Assembly: GCF_916715725.1 (NCBI RefSeq)
Contig: NZ_CAKAPD010000004.1
Span: 1-64,000, forward strand
Direction: 5' to 3'
DNA from: an uncultured Rothia sp.
GTDB lineage: Bacteria; Actinomycetota; Actinomycetes; Actinomycetales; Micrococcaceae
Length of the DNA: 64,000 nucleotides
In this document: positions 46,305 through 54,905 of the stretch, piece after piece
How positions within the stretch are numbered: the stretch's first letter is position 1
How the letters are laid out: each line of letters opens with the position of its first letter
Program-made: the position numbers and the translations under genes
Notes under the pieces: model-generated
Databases searched by the model: none
The model's input: the letters and a program-made list of their open reading frames with translations, nothing else
What the model was told of the DNA's origin: nothing

Positions 46305-47057
46305 TTAGGCGGGGATGGTCAGAACCTGGCCGGGGAAGATCAGGTCAACGTTGTAGATGATGTCGGTGTTCGCAGCTGCGATTGCCTGGTAGCCGCCTGC
46401 AACGCCGAGCTTTGCAGCGATCAGCGAGAGGGAGTCACCGGGAACCACGGTGTAGGTGCCTGCTGCAGCCTTGGGAGCTGCTGCTACGGGAGCCTCAACT
46501 GCCGGTGCTGCTGCGGGAGCTGCGGGAGCCTCAACTGCGGGTGCAGCGGGTGCTACCGGTGCAACGGGAGCTGCTGCGGGAGCCTCAACTGCTGCGGGTG
46601 CAGCCTGAGCTGCAGGAGCTGCGGGTGCAGCCTGTGCCGCGGGTGCGGTGTAGGTCTGCTGGGTCTGCGACTGTGCAGCCACGGTGGTGGTGGGCTCGGT
46701 GTAGGTGGGAGCTGCGCCGGTCTTGCCGTAGAGGCCAAGCTTAGCGGAGCATGCGGGCCATGCGCCCCAGCCCTGGATAGCGAGCAGACGCTCGCCAGCC
46801 TCGATCTGCTGTGCACGGGTAGCGGTCGCGGGGGAGCCGGACATGCCGACGCCGTTCCAGGACTGCTGGGTGAACTGCAGACCGCCGTAGAAGCCGTTAC
46901 CGGTGTTGATGGACCAGTTGCCACCGGACTCGCACTGTGCCAGTGCGTCCCAGGTAGCACCGTCTACTGCGTTTGCAGCGGGCATCGACATGGTAGCTGC
47001 TACAGCGCCACCGATGGCGAGAGCTGCTGCGGTACGACGAATGGAAGTGTTCTTCAT
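46305..47057 (-). CDS. Rpf-like transglycosylase with C-terminal LysM domain
   Basis: This 250-residue secreted protein has a signal peptide (cleaved near AANAVDG, residue 31) and a resuscitation-promoting-factor domain: ATWDALAQCESGGNWSINTG with the catalytic Glu, then GFYGGLQFTQQSWNGVG and a WGAWPAC disulfide Cys pair. A long Ala/Pro/Val linker (about 125-195) leads to a LysM domain ending VLTIPA, which binds peptidoglycan. Such proteins cleave cell-wall glycan and help wake resting cells. AAGGAG stands upstream. A leader of about 270 bases precedes it. Confidence 0.92.
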   Translation of the reverse strand: MKNTSIRRTAAALAIGGAVAATMSMPAANAVDGATWDALAQCESGGNWSINTGNGFYGGLQFTQQSWNGVGMSGSPATATRAQQIEAGERLLAIQGWGAWPACSAKLGLYGKTGAAPTYTEPTTTVAAQSQTQQTYTAPAAQAAPAAPAAQAAPAAVEAPAAAPVAPVAPAAPAVEAPAAPAAAPAVEAPVAAAPKAAAGTYTVVPGDSLSLIAAKLGVAGGYQAIAAANTDIIYNVDLIFPGQVLTIPA

Positions 47058-47332
47058 AATGCTCCTTGGGGCCGTCCCCGCTCGTTCCGTCCCCGGAACT
47101 CTAGCGCGCCGCCGCTCACCCTTTGATAACGAAGTAGGTTACTCATATTCTGGCTCTACCATGTGAGCGGCTCTCCACCGATTTCATGTCACCGTGAGCG
47201 ATTCTGCACTTATGTGCGGAATCCGGGTGGCACTTCCTCGATGGGGACGTGCGGTAGAACCGGGCATCGTTTCAAGCATTCCAAGCTTGAAACCACACAG
47301 GTGATTCTCTTGCGAGAATCCATCTGGTCTCA
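47058..47332 (-). promoter_or_regulatory. long structured leader of the Rpf/LysM gene
   Basis: This untranslated region folds strongly: GTTTCAAGC/GCTTGAAAC (about 47269-47293), GATTCTC/GAGAATC (about 47301-47318), GATTCTGCAC/GTGCGGAATC with one G-U (about 47199-47222), and near the start GTTCCG-GGGA-CGGAAC then GGGG-ACGG-CCCC immediately before the AAGGAG site. In other actinobacteria c-di-AMP (ydaO) riboswitches control rpf genes. I could not match that consensus here. Confidence 0.55.
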
Positions 47333-47361
47333 AAGATAGCCGAGGTTTTTTATGATTCCAA
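47333..47361 (-). promoter_or_regulatory. predicted promoter of the Rpf/LysM gene
   Basis: On the minus strand TTGGAA (47356-47361) and TATCTT (47333-47338) are separated by 17 bases. Transcription would start near 47326, giving a leader of about 270 bases. Confidence 0.6.
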
Positions 47362-47670
47362 CCCGATTTCAAGTTCACAGCGAACGTCCCGGGTTCTCCC
47401 AGGGTTCTTCCAGGTTAAAAGTGCAGGAAACATTATTTAAGACCTTGAGCCCCGCGCGCCTTAAGGGTTTCACCCCGGAATTTCGGGGTTTTCTAGGGGT
47501 TTAACTCGGATGCGCTCCCCCGCTGAGCTTTCTGATTCGGGGTTGGCGCACGCCCCCTTTAAGGGTTTTGAACAGCGTGTAAATATTTTTTAAATATTTC
47601 TTCGCTTTGGGAGTGTTTTAAGGCGCTTCCGCCTTAAAAGCTGTGGTAATTATAAATGCCAAAAATCGGC
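47362..47670. other. AT-rich spacer between the Rpf/LysM and ligA units
   Basis: No gene is seen here. It holds a hairpin TTTTAAGGCG-CTTC-CGCCTTAAAA (47616-47639), an AT palindrome around 47578-47600 and two copies of TTAAGGGTTT (about 47460 and 47559). The composition differs from neighbouring coding DNA. Confidence 0.5.
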
Positions 47671-47706
47671 ATTCAGGCTCTGGAGCACGCACTCCAGAGC
47701 CTGAAT
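47671..47706 (-). terminator. perfect 15-bp terminator after ligA
   Basis: ATTCAGGCTCTGGAG pairs with CTCCAGAGCCTGAAT. On the minus strand GCCGATTTTTGG follows. Confidence 0.9.
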
Positions 47707-47753
47707 ACTCTATATATTGCTGGGGTCAGATTCAGATGACCCCGCTACCGGGT

Positions 47754-49961
47754 CTACTCCGCGGGAGCCTCAACTGCCTCCGGGCCACCCTCGAGCAGGG
47801 CGGTGAAGCCCTCCTCATCCAGAATCTTCAGACCCAGCTGCTGAGCCTTATCCAGCTTCGACCCAGCGTTCGCGCCAGCAACCACAAAGTGGGTCTTCTT
47901 AGACACCGAACCGGACGCCTTACCGCCGCGAGAAATAATGGCTTCCTTCGCACCGTCACGGGTGTAGCCGTTCAGGGTGCCGGTCACGACCACGGTCAGG
48001 CCCTCCAGGGTGCGTTCCACGGACTCGTCACGAGTATCTTCCATGCGCACACCGGCGGCGGCCCAGGAGTCCACGATCTCAGCGTGCCAGTCCTCGGCAA
48101 ACCACTCAATAATCGAGTCGGCAATCGTGGTACCCACACCGTCCACAGCGGCAAGGCGTTCACGGTCAGCCTCGCGGATCGCCTGCATCGAACCAAACTC
48201 TGCGGCGAGCGCGCGGGCGGCGGTCGGGCCCACGTGGCGAATCGAGAGGGCAACCAGCACGCGCCACAGCGGCTGCTGCTTTGCTTTCTCCAGTTCGGCG
48301 AAGAGGTTCAGCGTATTCTTCGTGGGCTTCGGCTCGGGGCGCGCCTTGGTCGGCTTGGTGTAGAAGTAGGGCACGCGCTCCATCTTTCCGGTGCCCACGC
48401 CCTTGACCTTCTTCTCACGTTCGATGGTGACCTCGCGCAGGTCTTCAATGTTGAGGCTGAACAGGTGCGCTTCGGTCGTTAGCGGAGGGGTATCCGGGGT
48501 TGCGGGGCTGGTGAGTGCCTTTGCTGCTTCGAAGCCGAGCGCCTCAATGTCGAAGGCGCCGCGGCTTGCCGCATAGTACACGCGCTCGGTCAGCTGCGCC
48601 GGGCAGGAGCGCGGGTTCGTGCAGCGCAGGTCCACGTCGCCTTCCTTGCCGGGTGCCAGGGGCGAGCCGCAGGAGGGGCATTCGCTGGGCATGACGAACT
48701 CTCGTTCGGTGCCGTCACGGAGGGCAACCACGGGGGCGACGATCTCTGGGATCACGTCGCCTGCTTTGCGCAGCACCACGGTGTCACCGATGAGCACGCC
48801 CTTGGCCTTGACCACATCCTGGTTGTGCAGGGTGGCGCGTTCCACGGTCGAGCCGGAGACAAACACGGGTTCCATGACGCCGTAGGGGGTCACGCGGCCG
48901 GTGCGTCCCACGTCCACGCGGATGTCCAGCAGCTTGGTGTGCACCTCTTCGGGCGGGTACTTGTACGCCACCGCCCAGCGCGGCACGCGGGAGGTGTAAC
49001 CCAGCTGAGCCTGGGTCGCGAAGTCATTGACCTTAATAACGATGCCGTCGATTTCGTGCACCAGGGAGTGGCGCTGCTCGCCGTACTTGTTAATGAAGTC
49101 GAAGACAGCCTCGGTGTTTGCGGCGATTTCGCTGTACGGGCTCACGGGCAGACCCCAGGAAGCAAGCAGATCGTAAGTCTCAAACTGGGTGGCGATGTCC
49201 AGGCCGGTACGTGAACCGATGCCGTGCACGTACATGCTCAGCGGGCGCGATGCCGTAATCGCCGCATCCTTCTGACGCAGGGAGCCTGCCGCGGCGTTAC
49301 GCGGGTTCGCGAAGGGGTTCTTACCGGCGGCAATCATGGATTCATTGAGCTTCTCAAAATCGGCGGAGGAGATGAACACCTCGCCGCGAATCTCAATTTC
49401 TTCGGGGTGGTTCTCACCGGTCAGCTGCTGCGGGATACTCGCAATGGTGCGCACATTGTGGGTGACGTCTTCGCCGGTGGTGCCGTCGCCGCGGGTTGCC
49501 GCGCGCACGAGAGTGCCGTTGCGGTAAAGCAGGTTCACCGCCAGGCCATCAATCTTCAGCTCGGTCAGCCACTGCGGTGCGCTGCCGGTAAGGTTGCGGG
49601 TGCTCTCCTCGGTCTTGGTCAGCCAGGCGCGCAGCTCCTCGAAGGAGAAGACGTCCTCGAGGGAGTACATGCGCTGCAGGTGGGTGACGGGCGCGAAAGC
49701 CTCGATGGCCTCACCGCCGACTTCCTGGGTGGGCGAGTCGTTGGCGATGATGAGCGGGTGCTCCGCCTCAATGATTTCGAGGCGGCGGTAGAGCGCATCG
49801 TACTCGGCATCCGAGAGGAAGGGTGCGTCTTCGTTGTAGTAGGCGCGGCGGGCGGCGCGAATCTTATCGGTCAGTTCCGCGTACTCGGCACGCAGAGCCT
49901 CGGTAATCTCTGCCGCAGTCTCGGCGGGGGCAGTCTGCTGGGTGGTGTTGTTCTCAGTCAC
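47754..49961 (-). CDS. ligA: NAD-dependent DNA ligase
   Basis: LigA seals nicks using NAD. The 735-residue protein has domain Ia (residues 20-90, with YYNEDAPFLSDAEYDALYRRL), the adenylation site KIDG in TELKIDGLAVNLLY near residue 132, an OB fold, the zinc site CPSCGSP...CTNPRSCPAQL near residue 430, a helix-hairpin-helix region and a C-terminal BRCT domain (from about residue 645). A 35-residue insert with KTKPTKARPEPKPTKN-like basic sequence lies near residue 545. Confidence 0.97.
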   Translation of the reverse strand: MTENNTTQQTAPAETAAEITEALRAEYAELTDKIRAARRAYYNEDAPFLSDAEYDALYRRLEIIEAEHPLIIANDSPTQEVGGEAIEAFAPVTHLQRMYSLEDVFSFEELRAWLTKTEESTRNLTGSAPQWLTELKIDGLAVNLLYRNGTLVRAATRGDGTTGEDVTHNVRTIASIPQQLTGENHPEEIEIRGEVFISSADFEKLNESMIAAGKNPFANPRNAAAGSLRQKDAAITASRPLSMYVHGIGSRTGLDIATQFETYDLLASWGLPVSPYSEIAANTEAVFDFINKYGEQRHSLVHEIDGIVIKVNDFATQAQLGYTSRVPRWAVAYKYPPEEVHTKLLDIRVDVGRTGRVTPYGVMEPVFVSGSTVERATLHNQDVVKAKGVLIGDTVVLRKAGDVIPEIVAPVVALRDGTEREFVMPSECPSCGSPLAPGKEGDVDLRCTNPRSCPAQLTERVYYAASRGAFDIEALGFEAAKALTSPATPDTPPLTTEAHLFSLNIEDLREVTIEREKKVKGVGTGKMERVPYFYTKPTKARPEPKPTKNTLNLFAELEKAKQQPLWRVLVALSIRHVGPTAARALAAEFGSMQAIREADRERLAAVDGVGTTIADSIIEWFAEDWHAEIVDSWAAAGVRMEDTRDESVERTLEGLTVVVTGTLNGYTRDGAKEAIISRGGKASGSVSKKTHFVVAGANAGSKLDKAQQLGLKILDEEGFTALLEGGPEAVEAPAE

Positions 49962-50172
49962 CCGTCCAGTTTAACGTTTTTGCCGTTCCTCTCCCCTATC
50001 GCTCGTCATATTGCTGGGGCCGCGAGCGCATAATCGCCGCATCTACGCCAAGCAATCTACTCCCAGCAATGCTGAACGCAGATACAGTTCACCCCCGCCT
50101 CCTGCAGGCACTCGCATGAGCACCCGAAGAAAACGGGGATGAACCATCAGGTATGAAGTTTAGGCTTCGAGT

Positions 50173-51066
50173 TTAGGCCTCGACAGCGTCGGCAACAATC
50201 ACCGTAATGTTGTCGCGCCCACCCGAACGCAGAGCCTCGTGCTGCAGAACGTCAGCGGCATCCTGCGGGTGGCGAATCGAGGTGAGCACACGCGCCATGT
50301 ACTCGTGCGAAAGCTCACCGGAAAGACCATCGGAGCAGAGCATCAGGCGGTCACCCGGACGAGCGGGCAGAACCCAGAAGTCCGGCTCCCAGTAGTTGCC
50401 GGTACCCAACGCACGGGTAATCACGTTGCGGCGCGGGTGGGTCAGCGCCTCCAGGGCGGTAATCTGACCTTCATCGACCAGGTACTGCACCTCGGAGTGG
50501 TCGCTAGTGACCTGCTCCAGCGAAGCGGAGCCCTCGGAACCGGGCAGCTTCTCCATGGCGGAGTGGTGAATACCCTCGTCCTCACGCAGCAGGCGGTAGG
50601 TGCGGGAGTCACCCACGTTGAAGATAACCCACAGGTTACGGTCGCCAATGCGAGTCAACCAGGCACCCGTCACAGTCGTACCGCCGGAGCGGGAAAGCGC
50701 CTGCTTAATCTCCTCGTTGGTTTCGCCAATGATGTCGTGCAGACGGTTGAGGGTGCCCACAATTTCGTTGTTGAGCAGGGTGTTCGCGCGGCGGCGGCGC
50801 TTGGTGGGGTCTTCCTCGTCAATAGCGGCCAGGCGCTCAACGTAGGCCTGCTGTTCCTCTTCGCTACGGCCACCGGGCATGGTGAAGAAGGGTGAGTAGG
50901 CGAGCTGACGCACGCACAGGCGCGAAGCAACCTCGCCTGCCTCGTGGCCTCCCATGCCGTCCGCGACCACGCAAAGGGAACCGGCGACGACCATCGAATC
51001 TTCGTTATTTTCTCGATGTGCGCCGCGGTGCGTTGCACCACCGGTACGTAGTTTCAGTTCAGTCAT
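50173..51066 (-). CDS. PP2C-family serine/threonine phosphatase
   Basis: This 297-residue cytosolic phosphatase has the PP2C metal sites: RGAHRENNEDSMV (N-terminal), LCVVADGMGGHEAGEVAS, FNVGDSRTYRL, MLCSDGLSGEL and GGRDNITVIVADA near the C-terminus. It is the PstP type without membrane anchor. It overlaps the cyclase gene by four bases, so both are translated together. No kinase gene is adjacent. Confidence 0.92.
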   Translation of the reverse strand: MTELKLRTGGATHRGAHRENNEDSMVVAGSLCVVADGMGGHEAGEVASRLCVRQLAYSPFFTMPGGRSEEEQQAYVERLAAIDEEDPTKRRRRANTLLNNEIVGTLNRLHDIIGETNEEIKQALSRSGGTTVTGAWLTRIGDRNLWVIFNVGDSRTYRLLREDEGIHHSAMEKLPGSEGSASLEQVTSDHSEVQYLVDEGQITALEALTHPRRNVITRALGTGNYWEPDFWVLPARPGDRLMLCSDGLSGELSHEYMARVLTSIRHPQDAADVLQHEALRSGGRDNITVIVADAVEA

Positions 51067-52214
51067 GAGAGGTCTATCTCCATTGTGTAGTTCACGCGAC
51101 GAGTCACCGCCACGGGGTCTACGTTACCAAAGCTTCTAACATTTCGCGTTCCTTGAGAGGTGAGAGTATAGCGATTTCCCACCTGTCGGAGCGTGTTTGC
51201 TGTCTCATTATCGGTCAGCACGGTACCCGGTTCAGCCAGGGAAACCAGGCGCGCAGCCAGGTTCACACTGGAGCCGTACACATCACCGCGGTTAGCCAGG
51301 ACCTCGCCCCAGATGAAGGCGACGCGGGAGTCCGGCAGCTGCGGGTCGGCACCAATCTTTTCGGACAGACGCAGGCTAATCTCTGCGATAGCGTCCGGAG
51401 TTTCGGTGAGGAAGAAAACTTCGTCACCGAGGGTCTTAATAATGCGGCCGCCCAGGGGTGCGATAACGTCCAGGCAGCTCTGCTCAAAGTGGTTGATGAG
51501 CTGAGAAAGTGCCGCTGCATCCAGGTTACGCACCAGGGAGGTGTAGGAGACCAGGTCCACGAATCCCACGCCGCGCACCAGGGGCAGGCGGGAGAGGCCG
51601 GAGGTGGTCACGTTGTTTTCGCGCAATCCCAGGCGCAGGATTCCGGCGTACATCTGACGGCGGTATGCGTACAGCGCCAGACGCTCGAGAACCTCAAGGT
51701 AGCGTGGGAAGTCTTTAAGAAGCTTGCGGCGGGCATCATTATCGCTGAGGTTTTCGGTGACCATGATGTTGTGCACGAGCGCCTCAATCTGCCAGGCGAC
51801 GGTGCGGTCGGTCAGTTGACCTTCGGCGCGCACGAGGGATGCCACATATTCCATGCGGATGTCGCCTTCTGCGTCCAACTTCTGTAGGTCGGCGAGCATC
51901 TGCACGTCTGTTTCAGTGAAGTAGGGCGAGTGGTTGGGAATCGTCGGGAAGCCCATGTTGTGCCAGATGCGCTGGGCGGTTTCGAAGGGAAGTCCGGCGC
52001 ATTCTGCGGCTTCTACGGGGGTGTAGCGGCGACCCTGTCCCAGGAGCGACTTTTCGAGGGCGCGAATTCCTGCCTTGGAATCCTCATCGCGGTAGATATT
52101 GTTCTGCGCGAGATTCTGCAGGATTTTGAGGTTGAGCATTTGGGTTTCGGGGCCCATGGTGGCGCCGGTGTCCTGCGGAGAGCGCGCAAGTTCATGGTGG
52201 TCTGCCGTGCTCAT
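51063..52214 (-). CDS. class III adenylate cyclase with N-terminal regulatory domain
   Basis: The C-terminal domain (about residues 200-370) has the class III metal aspartates in GVGFVDLVSYTSL and LGDEVFFLTET, and the transition-state Asn/Arg in SSVNLAARLVS. The N-terminal 190 residues match the adenylate-cyclase regulatory region known from Rv1264, and include a HTH-like RYTPVEAAECAGLPFETAQRIW. Rv1264 is pH-gated. The start at 52214 (MSTADHHEL) has AAAGGAG 12 bases upstream. An ATG at 52235 is possible. Confidence 0.88.
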   Translation of the reverse strand: MSTADHHELARSPQDTGATMGPETQMLNLKILQNLAQNNIYRDEDSKAGIRALEKSLLGQGRRYTPVEAAECAGLPFETAQRIWHNMGFPTIPNHSPYFTETDVQMLADLQKLDAEGDIRMEYVASLVRAEGQLTDRTVAWQIEALVHNIMVTENLSDNDARRKLLKDFPRYLEVLERLALYAYRRQMYAGILRLGLRENNVTTSGLSRLPLVRGVGFVDLVSYTSLVRNLDAAALSQLINHFEQSCLDVIAPLGGRIIKTLGDEVFFLTETPDAIAEISLRLSEKIGADPQLPDSRVAFIWGEVLANRGDVYGSSVNLAARLVSLAEPGTVLTDNETANTLRQVGNRYTLTSQGTRNVRSFGNVDPVAVTRRVNYTMEIDLS

Positions 52215-52539
52215 TACCGCTGCCGCTCCTTTCATCCCTGCCGGAAAATACTGTCTGGTTTATACCGTGGTGGCGCTAGGTTATGTGGTACACCGTTGTG
52301 CTCTGCGGGTTTCGCATTGCCTCACTGCGATGATGCTCACCGTGTAGCGCCTTGTTAATATACCCCTCCGCCGTGGTGTTTGGGTCACAAAAGCGCCCGC
52401 ACCCCCGGATAGTTTAGTGGAGTAATTCACATTTAAGAATACTCTAGTCCGCATTTTTTCGGCAGATTTAGCGGCGAGTTTAGGCTCTGAGCCACTCCGA
52501 CGGTTCCCTCCCCAACTCGGTTGCAGAGGCGATGAAGCC
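52215..52539. other. 325-bp intergenic region upstream of the cyclase gene
   Basis: No gene, known RNA or clear hairpin is seen. It probably holds the promoter of the cyclase-PP2C operon and the end of the PH-domain transcript. Confidence 0.4.
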
Positions 52540-53028
52540 CTAAATATAGCGAGCGCGCAGGGCGTAGTAGTCGCGTCGGGCGGCTTTAATTTCTTTTTCA
52601 AAGCGCTTGGGATCGGGCACGTAGGTCAGGCGGTGGTGCACCCCGCGGCACACCACGTACACCGACCCGTACCCCAGCCAGGCTCCCGGACCGGGTTGTT
52701 TTGCCCAGCGCTCCCCCATGGAATCCAGGTAGAGCGACTCATCTCCGCTGCGGGTCATGATGCCGCGGCGCACCACGAGCCGGTGGGTGGTCAGCAGGTA
52801 GTAGGTGGTTGCCCAACGCCAGGCGGTGCGCACGGCACCGAGCAGAGTACCTACCGCACAGATCGTGCCGAGAGTCCACAGAATCGGTGAGGACCGTGCC
52901 GTGGAGGCGAAGGTTGACGCGGCGATTGCAACCAGCAGGTAGGCAAGCGTGGGCAGCAGTGCACCGTAGTGCTGTCGGGTCGCAATGATGACATGCTCAC
53001 CGGGGTTGAGTTTTCCGCGCAAACGCAT
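52540..53028 (-). CDS. PH-domain (bPH2-type) membrane protein
   Basis: This 162-residue protein has two membrane helices (about residues 22-70) and a bacterial pleckstrin-homology domain starting YYLLTTHRLVVRRGIMTRSG near residue 75. It starts MRLRGKLNPGEHVI, matching the DUF304/bPH2 layout. The family is widespread and unassigned. A basic C-terminus (EKEIKAARRDYYALRARYI) faces the cytoplasm. It is separated from birA by about 110 bases. Confidence 0.78.
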   Translation of the reverse strand: MRLRGKLNPGEHVIIATRQHYGALLPTLAYLLVAIAASTFASTARSSPILWTLGTICAVGTLLGAVRTAWRWATTYYLLTTHRLVVRRGIMTRSGDESLYLDSMGERWAKQPGPGAWLGYGSVYVVCRGVHHRLTYVPDPKRFEKEIKAARRDYYALRARYI

Positions 53029-53135
53029 GGTGTTCCTTAGCTGTGCTGGTTGTTGTATTCCGACTAGAGGCGCCGGTTGAGGTGGTGTGGGTTGAGGGAT
53101 GTTGCCGTGCCGGGCTGAAATTTTAGGGGCTGCTT

Positions 53136-54077
53136 CTAGTGTGCCTGCTGAAAATCTCCGTAGCTACTGTTGGCGGGGCGAAGGTGCTCAATATCGCCCA
53201 CCGCGTAGGGCTCTAGGGCCCCGTCTTCGCGGCGGATGAGGATGCGCCCCTGCGCGTCGAGGTCTTCGGCAACGCCTTCTACGGTGCTTCCGTCGGGCAG
53301 ACTCATGCGCACGCTGGCGCCGAGAGTGGCGGTGGCGTCGCGCGCCTGGTCAAGCAAGCTGAGGCTATCAGGGTTGAGAGGGTCGGGGCGTTCGGGGTCG
53401 CCGCCGGCGCGCACGAAGGCGCGGTAGCGGCGAGCGAAGATGCCGAGCAGTCGGGTGAGGACCTCGGATGAGTCGATGACCTGCCCGGTGCACAGGCTCA
53501 GGCTCGTGGCGGTGGGTACGGGCAGCTGTTCGGCGGACATATTCGTATTCTGACCGATGCCCACGATGATGCTGCGCTGCCCCTCGGTAGCGCCGCTTTC
53601 AGGGACGAGCTGGGCAAGGATTCCGCAGCCTTTGGCTCCCTGCGCGATGACGTCGTTGGGCCATTTGAGGGCGGCATCCACGCCGTAGCCGCGCCAAATA
53701 TCGACCACGCTGAGCCCGGCGATGAGGGTCATCCAGTGGTAGCTGCCTTCGGGGAGTTCTCGGGCGAGCGGGTCGGTGGAGGCGTGCGGGCGCACCACGA
53801 TACTCGCGGCGAGGCAGGCCCCGGGAGGGGCGGTCCAGGCTCGGGCGAGGCGGCCGCGTCCGGCACTTTGGTAGAGGCTGGCGTAGACGGAGAGCTCACC
53901 AAGCTGTTCGCGTCCGGGGTCGGTGCCGTCCATAAGTAGTTCGCGGGCGCGGGTGGTGGTGGAGTCAACTTCATCGTAGAGGTTCACGCTGGAGTAGCCC
54001 ATATCCAGCGCGGTGGTGCGGATGCGCGGCGCATCCAAAACCGAATGATCGCTCTCGGTATGCATATTCTCCTCCAT
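53136..54077 (-). CDS. birA: biotin-[acetyl-CoA carboxylase] ligase
   Basis: BirA attaches biotin to carboxylase carrier proteins. The 313-residue enzyme has the biotin/ATP site QSAGRGRLARAWTAPPGAC near residue 70 and KWPNDVIAQGAKGCGIL near 139. There is no N-terminal HTH, so it is the monofunctional, non-repressor form. An internal ATG four codons later (54065) has a stronger GGAGGAG site. The acyl-CoA carboxylase genes needing biotin are nearby on the other strand. Confidence 0.93.
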   Translation of the reverse strand: MEENMHTESDHSVLDAPRIRTTALDMGYSSVNLYDEVDSTTTRARELLMDGTDPGREQLGELSVYASLYQSAGRGRLARAWTAPPGACLAASIVVRPHASTDPLARELPEGSYHWMTLIAGLSVVDIWRGYGVDAALKWPNDVIAQGAKGCGILAQLVPESGATEGQRSIIVGIGQNTNMSAEQLPVPTATSLSLCTGQVIDSSEVLTRLLGIFARRYRAFVRAGGDPERPDPLNPDSLSLLDQARDATATLGASVRMSLPDGSTVEGVAEDLDAQGRILIRREDGALEPYAVGDIEHLRPANSSYGDFQQAH

Positions 54078-54308
54078 AGCTTGCGCCTTTCTACTCTGCT
54101 CGAAACTGCTCTGCAGTATGTCGACCCGCTTTCAGCTCACCGCCGAAACCTGCCGGTTTCTGTCGAGTCGCACTGGCTTCTCACCATATCAATTTCTTGC
54201 CGCCGGTGATGCCCACCCGGCGCCCGAGACGGTACATTAGACAGTGAGGGTGCATCAAGCACCGACCGGCTGCGGAGGTTCCTCCGCCCTGCTCGAAAGA
54301 AGACCGTT

Positions 54309-54590
54309 ATGGCTTATTACGCAATTACTTACGTTTACGCAGCTCCCGAGGAGCAGGCGAAGTACCGCCCGGCTCACCGCGAGTACCTTGGTTCGCAGAT
54401 TGAGGAAGGCAACCTGATCGTGTCCGGTCCCCTGCTGGATGGCGAGACCCCCGCTGGCGCTCTACTGATTGCAAAGGTTGACTCCGCTGAGGCTGCGGAG
54501 AAGATCGTGGCTAACGACCCGATGAACGTTGGTGGCGCGGTTCTGTCCCACACTGTGACCGAGTGGAACCCGGTTCTGGGCACCATCTAA
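54309..54590 (+). CDS. YciI-family protein
   Basis: This 93-residue protein matches the YciI fold (dimeric alpha-beta barrel): MAYYAITYVYAAPEEQAKYRPAHREYLGSQIEEGNLIVSGPL with the conserved His-Asp pair, then DPMNVGGAVLSHTVTEWNPVLG. The family includes dehydrochlorinase-like enzymes but its role here is unknown. GAAAGAAGACC stands upstream. It has its own terminator. Confidence 0.88.
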   Translation: MAYYAITYVYAAPEEQAKYRPAHREYLGSQIEEGNLIVSGPLLDGETPAGALLIAKVDSAEAAEKIVANDPMNVGGAVLSHTVTEWNPVLGTI

Positions 54591-54620
54591 GCGTCATTTC
54601 ACGCTGGAATAGCTTGAACG

Positions 54621-54667
54621 AAAACCCCCTTCCGCAGGCAAGGATTGCCGAGGCGGAAGGGGGTTTT
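54621..54667 (+). terminator. terminator after the YciI-like gene
   Basis: AAAACCCCCTTCCGC pairs with GCGGAAGGGGGTTTT, followed by CTG. Confidence 0.9.
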
Positions 54668-54905
54668 CTGTGCTCTTTTGGGCGGTTCTTTCGCGCTTTT
54701 TGTTTACTGTATGCACCTTCTTGGGTGCTGAGTGCATAAAAGTGTATCTAGTGTTGATATTCTGGCTTCTCGCCTGGCATATGTGCCCTAGTTCGCACTA
54801 TAGTTGAGGGATATGCACATTGTTCAAGAGTGCTCTTCGGGGCCTTCTGAACAACCATCACCGCAACCACTGGCTCCCGACAATCGGGTGGAGCAGGAAC
54901 GAGGA

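Noticed and set aside
47058..47332. c-di-AMP (ydaO) or mini-ykkC riboswitch upstream of the Rpf gene
   Set aside because: Hairpins are present, but the conserved core sequences of those classes could not be found, so only a structured leader is reported.
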